Shown piece by piece: positions 54,851-64,000 of a DNA stretch of 64,000 nt. The position numbers and the translations under genes are program-made. Within the stretch, counting starts at the first letter, position 1; the number at the start of each line of letters is the position of its first letter. Source of the stretch: Leptidea sinapis. Taxonomy: Eukaryota > Arthropoda > Insecta > Lepidoptera > Pieridae. Below the pieces are notes generated by a model. That model was not told the origin of the DNA. It was given only the letters and a program-made list of their open reading frames with translations, and ran no database searches. Location: positions 7,501 to 71,500 of the forward strand of contig NC_066266.1 in the NCBI RefSeq assembly GCF_905404315.1. Direction: 5' to 3'.

Positions 54851-56374
54851 GTTCTCGAGTTTAAAAGTACAGTTACTCTGACTGCTACAGTTAATATTAA
54901 CAATTCGCCGGTTCTGGAATTATCGCATAGAATTTCTTCTTGGAAAAAATTGTTACGCATCATTGTTTATATACTTCGTTTTATGAAAAAACTACCACGC
55001 AGCACTACAATTCACATCGCTGACATTGAGGCTGCTGAACTGGTAATTATTCGAGAATTACAAAGAAAATATTTTTCTGACGAAATAAAAAACATAAAAA
55101 AGGGTAACGTATCATCTCCTTCTTTAAGAAAACTAAATCCGTTTGTAGATTTTAACGGATTGCTTCGTGTTGGTGGTAGATTAATAAACGCAAATATACC
55201 ATTTGTAAATCGCCATCCAATTCTTTTACCTCGTCGTGATCATTTGATTGATATTATAATTGATGATTATCATCGATCAAATTGTCATACAGGTTCTTAT
55301 CTTCTTCTGTTATTACTTAGACAGAGATATTGGATTATTTCGGCTAGAAATATTATCAGACAACGCATAAAAAATTGTAATTTCTGTTTTAAGGTCTCAC
55401 CGCCGCATCTTTCGCCTATAATGGCAAACCTCCCTCCTGCTCGTGTACAATAATCTAAGCCTTTTACACACACTGGTATCGACTATGCTGGGCCTGTCAA
55501 TATTACTCTTACCCGAAAACGTGGCGTAAAAAGTCAAAAGGCATACATATGTCTATTCGTGTCTTTAACAACGAAGGCAGTGCATATTGAAATTGCATCT
55601 GACTTAAGCACCGAAACTTTATTAGACGCCCTTAAACGGTTTTTAGCTAGAAGGGGTCCAGTATCTTGTATTTATTCCGATAATGGAACCAATTTTATTG
55701 GTGCAAAACGGAAATTGGATGAATTATACATTTTTTTATGTTCAAAAAATATGTCTACCGCATTGCAAACAGAATTAAACAGCCATAGAATAACGTGGCG
55801 GAATATTCCTGCACGTGCACCTCACTGGGGAGAGGACCACAGGACTGTGGGAGAGCAACATAAAAAGCATAAAAACTTATATCGCTGCATAGGTCAATAG
55901 TTGTTATGTTATGAAGAATTGTTGACTTTACTAGTGCAAATTGAATGTCTCTTAAATTCACGCCCACTGTGCTTAATATCGGATGAACCACATACTATTC
56001 TAACTCCCGCACATTTTTTAAACACGACACCTTTACAGTCTCTGCCCACATATGAAATGGACGAATTTATGAGCCTCTCGAACAGAAAGAGACTATTAGA
56101 TAGTTTAGTTTATAGTTATTGGAAACGGTGGCATGTAGATTATCTACACACATTGCAACATAGACAAAAATGGAACACTCCAGACAGACCAATTCAGCCA
56201 GGTACTCTTGTTCTCATTCACCAAGATAATACACCACCATTGCGTTGGCCTACGGGTATTATTGAACAAGTATTCCCCGGAAAAGACGGAGTTGTTCGCG
56301 TTGCATTAGTACGCACTGCTACTGGAACTTTTAAGCGTCCAGTAGTTAAGTTGTGTCCGCTTCCATCACAATAA
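54851..56374 (+). pseudogene. Bel/Pao-2 integrase remnant
   Basis: Zinc-binding region: DDYHRSNCHTG and CNFCF (about 55262-55390). Catalytic core: TGIDYAGP, SLTTKAVHIEIASDLS, and SDNGTNFIGA. A stop lies at 55451-55453, and the segment after HWG is altered and ends at 55898-55900. The C-terminal part resumes at 55901 with LNSRPL and continues with WPTGIIEQVFPGKDGVVRVA to the stop near 56372. Confidence 0.75.
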
Positions 56375-56611
56375 TTTTTTTTCAGTAACTATTACATTTA
56401 TTAATAACATATATTCTTAAGCATTTTTTTTTGTATTCGCATTTAATTTAACGCATCACCGCATCTCATATTATATATTACGCACCGCATTTTTAAATAT
56501 TGGTATGTTCATGCCAAATTTTCTGATCATAACCCTCTCCTACTTTCTTACACCTTTTCCTTACCCGCGTTTTTCCTTTGAAAATCCCATGTATTTCCAA
56601 GCCGGGGAGTA

Positions 56612-57124
56612 TGTTTGCGCCGTTATTGCTCGCATTCAATAGCATATAGCCCCATCTGGGGGGCTGATGTACAATCCGAGCAATTGGCATCACCCTGGTC
56701 TTCGCATCGGGCGCTGAACGACTCTCTGGCCGCTTACAACGCGACACTTACCGATTGACCTTGTTCGAGTGGACACCGCTGACCACGCACACGCCGCGTT
56801 ACGCATTCGAGCATCATTGTCGCACGTGGTTTTTTATACTACTTTTTTCGCATCATCGTAGTGCCAAGTGAAGTGCTTGTCTGAGGAAAGGGCTGACCAG
56901 TATCAGGTGAGTACTTCAGCCACTTGGCGTTTTATGTTTATTGATTGTGAACAGGCCAAACTAGATTACCCGCAACCTCACTTAACCTGGACATCTAGCA
57001 TTACACCGCACCCCATTTTGACTCCCTCGCATCATCATGTATGTAACGTCTAAATTTATTTAAATAAGATCATTGTAAACTACCGTAAGTTTTATATACG
57101 ATATTTCAATAAAATTTCAACCAG
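56612..57124 (+). repeat. Candidate 3' LTR of Bel/Pao-2
   Basis: Starts TGTTTGCGCCG right after a purine-rich GCCGGGGAGTA and may end near TTTCAACCA (57124), just after a polyadenylation signal AATAAA. There is no 5' LTR to compare, so limits are approximate. Confidence 0.45.
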
Positions 57125-58428
57125 GCGTAAAAAATCGTTAGTATGACATATTACTATTCCTTTACCATATGCATATCATGTAAACTGTCGTAACTGCAAT
57201 ATTTAAAAAACTATAAATAAATAGTATTTCATGCCCACTTCATATTGTGGATTCCTATGTTATTTAAGCATATTGTATTATTTCAAAACAAAAGATATAA
57301 ATTCAACGATACGATGCAAGATAACATCTTTAAAGCTCTGTCCTGAAAAGTTTGCATATCAAACAAACGACTATATACGTAGGAGCCATCGATATTATCA
57401 AAAGGTTCTCGCTAAGCGGTTGTCTCAAAGATCAAATACAGATGCCTCTGTCTGCGGCCCTGCCGCCGATAGCTCACCATTTGGGCATGACTCCGCTGAC
57501 GGCGGCACTCCAAATTTATGATATATTGTTTTTGCATATTATATCTAATAATATAATACATAGTTTTTGTACATATTTTACAAACTTATGAAAGAAAATA
57601 AATAAAATGTGAATAGAAATAAGAAATAACACAATATATTTCCTGATCATTATTAGAGTTCTGAGTGTATATTTTGATATACCATGTGATTTTATGAAAT
57701 GATAATGTTAATTATGTTTTATGTTATGTTAATTCATTCAAATTCCCAATCGTCTGTTGAATATGGGTCATTTTAGTCATAATAATAATATGACAGCACC
57801 TAAGTCTACTCCTGTCAAAACTAATGCTACCTATCTAAAAGGGGCACGCGGGGACTACTTCTATAGTGTCAATAATATATGATAATATTATGTATTAAAC
57901 ATATATCAAATTATCTTCTATACTTACACGACTTATAGGGGTCTTAACTCTTAGTTACCAGGTCAGAAAATTAAACAAAAAATGTTGATATTTATCGTAT
58001 ACTGAGTAAACGTTTATCGAATATACATAATTTCAAAAGGAAAATGGAAATGATGTAAGATGAAATGAGAAAACTGGATTGGACTTTTTTTAAAACAAAA
58101 TAGTGAAAATAATAAATACTAAAGAAATAAAAATACTAAAGACAAGGCAGTAAGGCCCCTGGCTATAGCATGTTCGAAAGAACGAATTATTAAAAAAAAA
58201 TGAGTAAACGTTTACTATACTTGGTCTTTGGAGTAAACTGCTTTCTTAGTCTACGATATTTTTAATTCTTGTAACTAATGTTTTATGTTTTAAACTTTTA
58301 ACCAACTTATAACCTTCACATTCAAATCATTTCTGATTTCAGTTCACTTTTATCAATAAAAATATTATTTAAAATTTTTATAAGTTCACCCTATATTTTG
58401 TAAAGTCAGTTGTTGATATTGTTTAACT
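57125..58428. other. AT-rich intergenic region, one possible orphan exon
   Basis: Mostly AT-rich without recognisable features. A GC-richer stretch at about 57405-57520 is open in two plus-strand frames; one ends ...DSSPFGHDSADGGTPNL with TGA near 57519-57521, followed by AATAAA signals near 57599. It may be a terminal exon or a 3' part of a decayed repeat; I do not recognise it. Confidence 0.3.
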
Positions 58429-61400
58429 ATGACGGAAGAAAACAAAGCTACTAAGGAAAGAGTATCCTCAGAAATTGGAGATCGGAGCAATCAGAGTTTT
58501 TTAGGTGATCCATTATCAGCTAAACATGCAGTTGAAATGTTACTTAATGATACATTGCAGTATAATGTCTGTAGATATTGCCTACATGTAACAACTTATC
58601 TAAGAGAGTTGGATGAAATATTGACGATGGGGGGCAAGGATGCTTTTTTTGAAGTTACAATAAACGATATAATAGCGAGCGTTCATCCTTTTAAGGTAAA
58701 ATAACTTTAATAAATTCTTTGAATGAGCTGCTAATATAGGTGGTACATACAAAACGAGCAAAGACCTTGTTTGTTGATATGAATATGTTTCAGAATTTAC
58801 ACCAAAAAATACCAAGAATAAGAACAACAATAACTGTGGAATTCTAACACAATATGCTCTAAATGTCTAGTTACACACTCTTTACTCTATAGGTTTTTAA
58901 ATGCAAAACATTTTGAATTACTAGTGAATACGCCCCTACTGGCTGATATTGTATAAATTCATTTTTGCCTTTCACTGCAAATACAACACTGTAATATGTT
59001 TATTTTTAGCTTCCTTAACAGAACATTCTAGTATGTTGGGTACAGAACTCTTGAGTACTTTAGTACATAATTCACATGGCTATAGTAACTTTGAATGTAA
59101 CAGACAGTTTGGCTATAGCAACTGTTTTTAATGAATCATTTGTAGCAAATTCCTTTAAAATTCCATGCAGATATTATGACCAGAGTCAGCACCAAAGAGT
59201 TTCCTTATCTTTTGTTTACAATCACACAGATGGTCAGCAATGTGGAGATCTTACATTTTGTTCATAGATAATGGTGAAGTAGGTTGGTAAACATGAACAT
59301 TTCAGAGTTTAATGTTTTGTATGGTTCAGTTAGTTCAGACATATTCTGAGTAGGTAGTGGGTAATCAATAGAGTTGAAGCTTAGAGGTATTGGATCACAA
59401 AAGATTAAGATAATCATTTAATCTTTTTGAATGTCATTACAGGTGAACAGTAAAACCAATGTCCTAAACAAGATATGCAATATGTGTTTGGATAAAGCTA
59501 TCTCATGTTATCTTTTTGCACAGCAATGTGAACAGTCTGAAAGAGCATTGCGAAACTATTTTGAAGAAATTATTGATAAATTTAATAAGTTGGACCCCAT
59601 AGAACCTGTAAAGAAAAGAGGAAAAAGAAAGATAAACCCCAATTATAATATTCTATTTGTGGAACATGAGAATGTTATAGATTTTGCAGAGCCTATTATT
59701 AATATTGTTAATTTAAATGCAGTGCCTAATGAGCAAGATACAATAAATGATTTAGAGTGTTCTAAGTGTTGGCAAGTTCTACCAAATACAATTTCATTGT
59801 TGAATCATGAGAAGTCACACCCAAAGTCAATGTGGTATCACTGTAGGCTATGTGGCAAGTCATTTGTCAGAATTCATCAATATAAGAGACATATACGAAA
59901 TTGCCACATTAGCAATGAAATAAATGTTCCGGAGAAAAAGTTTAAATGCAATGAGTGTGGTATCATGAATGAGCAGTTTAGTATACATTTGCAACATGTG
60001 GAAAAACACAAATTCAAATCAGTTTTTGAATGTTTAATAAAACAAAATCTTAAATGCATCTGTATGATATGCTTTGGAAAAGAGGAAACTTTAATAGATT
60101 TAAATGAGTCAATGCATTTCCATGGTGGTTATAAGGAGTTAAGTGGCGAAAGGAGCATCTCTAGTATCTTGACAAGAGTGTTGCCAAATGTAAGTATATT
60201 TAACATTTCATTATATTTTTAAGAACAATAAATATTTTTTGTAAACAATAGAAGGACTGAATTTAGTTAATATATTCCAACTCATTTGTGTATTTATCAA
60301 GCCTTTTTTCCTTGATGGTCCAGACAATTAAAGCCTCAAAAAAAAATTAATCTTGATAGTGGTATTAGTAACCAACTTATAAACTGACAAAAAAGGAGGA
60401 AGTTCTCAATTCCATGGTACTTTTTTTATTATGTGTATTTAAATAACTTCAGAAAATCACAAACTTTTTTCTTCCCTCTTTTAAATTGAAGGCCCTTTGA
60501 ATATTTTAAATGTCCTGCATTGTATTCAAATCCATTGAAAGATAGAAATAATTCACCTTGAACATCATATTGTTACAAGTCATGACTATAAAGTCAAAGT
60601 ACAAAAACTTTATTCAGTTAGGCTGAACTAAGTGCTTTTGAATCATCACTATAAATATTTCTTTTAAATTATTGAATCTACCATAATATGTTCAAAAAAA
60701 GTTGAGCTCATGAGAACATACACAAACATCAATGGCCACTCTTTTCAATCTAAATATAGAGTATTTTATAATGGCTGTAATGTACATAACAAATTAGTTT
60801 GTAAGGTGCTAAATTGTTGACAGGATTTGGAGAACACCATTATTTTTGCTCAAACAATTTATGAAATATTATAGCATTCACTAATATACTCCCAATCTGT
60901 ATCAATAACTAGTTGTAGCTGTTAGTAGCTGTAGTTTGCTATGCCTTATGGAGTTTCAATTAAGTATTTCCTTTCTAGAATAATGTTAACAGATATCAAG
61001 ATCTACTAATACCCTTATTACCGGTATTAAAACGTAAAATCAATGACACAGACAAATATGTTGTCAAGAAAATGAAATTAACAAAGAATTTGGAGATTTT
61101 TTCACAACAAATCATAATATGCACATTTCATTTTGACATTTCATGTGTATATGAATTGTCTAGACCAGACTATTCTGTACGGTCATCAAGCAATTGTGAA
61201 ATCTATGAAGTACTGAATACAGTTAGATCTTTTAAATCTTTTTTTTATTCTAACCCAATTAATGCTATAACATCAAATCTAACAATTAAAAACATTAATG
61301 GCTTTTTGTGCAAAAAAACAATGGGATCATATCCATGCCTGGAGAAAGTTGAGCATGCAAATGAAAGAAATGATATTATATATGAAATAACAAAGAAAAT

Positions 61401-61830
61401 TACTTTGAGCAATGATAAAAAATTTGTTGAGAAAAATATTGGTATCAACAAAGTCATTCCAATATCAGAACTAGAACAAAATGGGAATCTAAAGAAACAA
61501 GAAAAATTTATGCCAGGTGAAGTGAAACCCGTTACTGACAATTATTATTATGATGGCATAAATGAAAGAGATATTATTAAGTATATAAATAGAGAATCTG
61601 AATCCAAAGTAATTGTGTGTGATTTGAAACAACCACATTTTAATAAAAATAATTTTATTGAAAGCTGTAAAATTTGCTGGATTTTTGGTAAATCTAAGTT
61701 TTCAACATGCAGTTTTGGAATAATCAAAAGACACAGCAATCAAAAAAATATTGTTTGTAAATTCTGTTATTTATTCCGTAATGTTGCTAGATGTGAAAAA
61801 TGTCATAGACAAAACCCTCAAATTGATTAA
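58429..61830 (+). CDS. ZAD-type C2H2 zinc-finger protein gene, three exons
   Basis: Proposed exons: 58429-58695, 59443-60189, 60979-61830, encoding about 621 residues; all junctions are phase 0. Donors are AAG/GTAAAA and AAT/GTAAGT; acceptors are CATTACAG/GTG and TTTCTAG/AAT. The ZAD domain is split by intron 1, with Cys pairs at residues 48/51 (CRYC) and 101/104 (CNMC). C2H2 fingers lie at residues 195-215 and 223-244; a third, finger-like unit is at about 258-278. The C-terminal exon is Asn/Lys-rich with further Cys pairs (CKIC, CKFC, CEKC) and no standard finger. ZAD proteins are insect nuclear DNA-binding factors that dimerise through ZAD. The target is unknown. It is the only host gene I can support in the window. 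Confidence 0.82.
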
Positions 61831-62933
61831 AGTTTAAGAATAGAAATCAAGGAATGAGTCATTATTATAGAGTGTCAAATTGAAGTAGAAATTTATACAA
61901 TATATTGGAACATGCCAGATAAACATTTTTTGTTGGCGATTTTTGATTTCTATGTTAAACTCTCGCGTCGGGTAGGTCGATCGGTTAACGTCAAACTGAA
62001 AGCACTTAAATTTTTTTGTCGCCATAGCGCGTCAGTGGACTGACTAGCTCGGCAGACGATTCTCATCAGCGCCACGTAGCTCTACGCGCGTAGCAATTCA
62101 TCAGCGCTGGAGTGAACGTGTTTTTTTCATAGCTACTACTACGCTACGTCGTCAGCGCTGATCGGTCGAGCTCTAAATCCAGCATAAGATAAGCTTAAGC
62201 AGTTGATCAATTTGTTATAAACTTCATCTTAAAAAATCCAACTAAGCTAACACAGATCTATGAGTGGGGTACGTCACACGTATAATTTATGAGCGAATTC
62301 AATTTATTACAAATGTGACATACATTATAGATCAAGGTTAATAATTGTATACATTTTTAAATTTTTTTTCATATTGTTGTTAAGGACGGCTTTTTTTACT
62401 AGCAGGATGGTTGAGTGGATAGTTTCCTACACAGAACAGAAATAACTAGTAGAAGTGGCATCACGTTAATTTACTATGAAAACCGATGTCGCCAAACTCA
62501 CACATTTATCTATAAAATATGTTATACACACAATTTAACAATTAGCCGGAAATAAGTAATTCCGGCTTTATGCTAATATCATATTCTTAAAGTGATTATG
62601 ACAAGTTCAGAATTTTTTCTTAAATTTCAAAAAATAACATATAAAAATTTGAAGGAATAGGAAGTCTGTAACCATAGATTTGACTTCTGTCAAAATACCT
62701 AGTGTTGTACAAAAATGAATAAACACATCGATATGTTAGTGAAAACTAGAAATGATGTTATCAGGGTTGATAAAGTATATTACCGATATAGTATGTCTGA
62801 AGGTAAAATAATAATAGGCCAATATTTTTTCTTAGGTATATTTTTATTTGTAAGGATGGACAATATTTAGCTCAATTCAAATAAAATCAAGACGGCGTAC
62901 ACGGACAGTCTTGGAAAGTTACAATATTAATAT
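61831..62933. other. Intergenic region downstream of the ZAD gene
   Basis: AT-rich except a GC-richer patch at about 62020-62175, where ATCAGCGC occurs repeatedly in direct and inverted form (62065-62080, 62097-62110, 62143-62162), suggesting a small decayed inverted-repeat element. A minus-strand frame from the ATG at 62025 (MATKKFKCFQ) lacks supporting features. Nothing else is recognised. Confidence 0.4.
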
Positions 62934-63775
62934 AATGACGAGAAGGTCGCGGAATGGTGTAAATTGAACCTTGTCCAATTTAACCCCCAGAAGACTCAAG
63001 TTTGCGCGTTTACCACTAAAAAAACCCCATTTGTCGTATCACCGCTCTTCGACAACACTTCCCTTAAAGCCTCGCCTAGTATCGGAATACTGGGTCTCGA
63101 AATCTCGAGCGATAGCCAATTTCGTGGTCATCTGGAGGGCAAAGCCAAATTGGCTTCAAAGAAACTGGGCGTCATTAATAGAGCACGGCAATACTTCAAG
63201 CCGGCCCACATACGAGCGCTCTACAAAGCGCAGGTCCGGCCACACATGGAGTATTGCTGTCATCTCTGGTCTGGCGCACCCCAGTATCAGCTCGATCATT
63301 TGACCGCGTGCAACGCAGAGCAGCTCGAATTGTCGGGGACCGAGTGCTCTGTGAACGGCTGGCTCACTTGGCGTTGCGTAGAGACGTCGCTTCATTGCGT
63401 GTCTTCTACCGCATTTATCACGGGGAGTGTTCCGAAGAGCTGTTTAACCTGATTCCTTCCGCCGAATTCCACCTTCGCACGACACACCACAAGTTAGGTT
63501 ATCATCCTCACCATCTGGATGTGTGGCGGTCCTGCACAGTGCGGTATTCAAGGAGCTTTCTTCCACGTACTACAAAGCTGTGGAATGAACTTACTTGTGC
63601 GGTGTTTCCGGGACGATACGACATGGGTTCCTTCAATAAAAGCGCGTAGACCTTCCTTAAAGGCCGGCAACGCTCCCGTGACTCCTCTGGTGTTGCAAGA
63701 GATTGTGGGCGGCGGTGATCACTTAACAACAGGTGACCCGTACGCTCGTTTGTCCTCCTATTCCATAAAAAAAAA
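62934..63775 (+). mobile_element. 5'-truncated CR1/Jockey-type element tail
   Basis: RT C-terminal coding sequence followed by a short 3' UTR (GGTGATCACTTAACAACAGG, CCCGTACGCTCGTTTG) and A9 at 63767-63775. This 3' end is a type I recognise as very common in Lepidoptera. The 5' edge is indistinct. Confidence 0.75.
62940..63722 (+). pseudogene. CR1/Jockey-type RT C-terminal remnant
   Basis: Readable segments: FNPQKTQVCAFT, SIGILGLEISS, LASKKLGVINRARQYF, LYKAQVRPHMEYCCHLW. A 1-nt deletion near 63295 shifts the frame; it continues with FDRVQRRAARIV, GECSEELFNLIP and SFLPRTTKLWNEL. A TAG follows at 63647-63649, and the terminal LKGRQR segment reads through it. There is no catalytic RT box, since the 5' part is missing. 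Confidence 0.72.
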
Positions 63776-64000
63776 TATTTACCTGGGCAACACACGCATA
63801 AAACATAGTTTTTTTTATAAGTATTTATTACTCTTTATTCTGTATAAACCCAGGGGCCAGTAAGACATAAGATTTTATAAACCGTACTGCTTCTATACGT
63901 AATGCGCGTGCAGAAAGAAAATTTCCAAAACAAGCAGTAACGAATGATTAATAAAAAGAGAAGCTACAAGTACTGATGAAATATTAATAATCTTGTTAGT
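63776..64000. other. AT-rich end of window
   Basis: No gene, repeat or element is recognised in the last 225 bases. Confidence 0.4.

Larger units (their letters stand above)
52080..57124 (+). mobile_element. Second Bel/Pao element, old, 5' truncated
   Basis: Order: end of gag zinc knuckles, protease, RT, RNase H, integrase, polypurine-like GCCGGGGAG (56601-56609) and a candidate 3' LTR from TGTTTGCGCC at 56612. It is clearly a different family from the Bel/Pao pair at 36603-49886 and more decayed. The left edge is a broken gag fragment against telomeric repeats. Confidence 0.78.

Noticed and set aside
61834..62025. Minus-strand frame beginning MATKKFKCFQ
   Set aside because: Short, AT-rich, no splice or domain support, and it lies in the presumed 3' flank of the ZAD gene.

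Overview
This is eukaryotic DNA, almost certainly from a lepidopteran insect. The evidence is: long runs of the insect telomeric repeat (CCTAA/TTAGG), R1-clade non-LTR retrotransposons of SART and TRAS type sitting directly in those repeats, 3' ends of CR1/Jockey-type elements common in moth and butterfly genomes, and a three-exon ZAD zinc-finger gene. All four clear telomeric tracts have CCTAA on the + strand, so the window reads as the left end of a chromosome: distal telomeric DNA at low coordinates, ordinary chromosomal DNA at high coordinates.

Layout. 1-6045: a minus-strand SART-like element (ORF1 intact, ORF2 broken only by a 10-bp tandem duplication, UAAUG stop-start coupling, a 3' UTR hairpin). 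6046-6424: 75 perfect telomeric repeats. 6425-16591: a plus-strand TRAS-like element ('TRAS-B') with a CR1/Jockey-type element nested in its RT region (11283-14255). 16592-16618: telomeric remnant. 16617-36513: three head-to-tail copies of a second TRAS-like family ('TRAS-A'), each poly(A) abutting the next 5' end. The middle copy is a recombinant of the outer two. 36514-36602: telomeric tract. 36603-49886: an inverted pair of Bel/Pao LTR-retrotransposon fragments. The left (minus) copy is split by a LOA-clade element (38277-43656). The pair surrounds a spacer with a tRNA-like relic and a TRAS-B RT piece. 49887-52051: the 3' half of a TRAS-B element, ending in poly(A) and a short telomeric tract. 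52080-57124: a second, older Bel/Pao element with a candidate 3' LTR. 57125-64000: AT-rich chromosomal DNA with the ZAD zinc-finger gene (58429-61830) and a 5'-truncated CR1/Jockey-type tail (62934-63775).

How it works together. TRAS- and SART-type elements encode a gag-like RNA-binding ORF1 and an ORF2 with AP-like endonuclease and reverse transcriptase. The TRAS types here also carry RNase H; the SART type does not. They target telomeric repeats from opposite strands, which is the arrangement seen. Every copy has at least one visible lesion, so the block looks like a graveyard shaped by insertion, unequal crossing over and break repair. The strongest findings are the recombinant middle TRAS-A copy (crossover confined to about 22 bp), two 3'-terminal RNA hairpins supported by compensatory changes, the recurrence of three breakpoints at one short stretch of the TRAS RT gene, and the palindromic Bel/Pao structure with fragments joined directly to telomeric repeats. 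No computation was run; family names rest on motif recognition.
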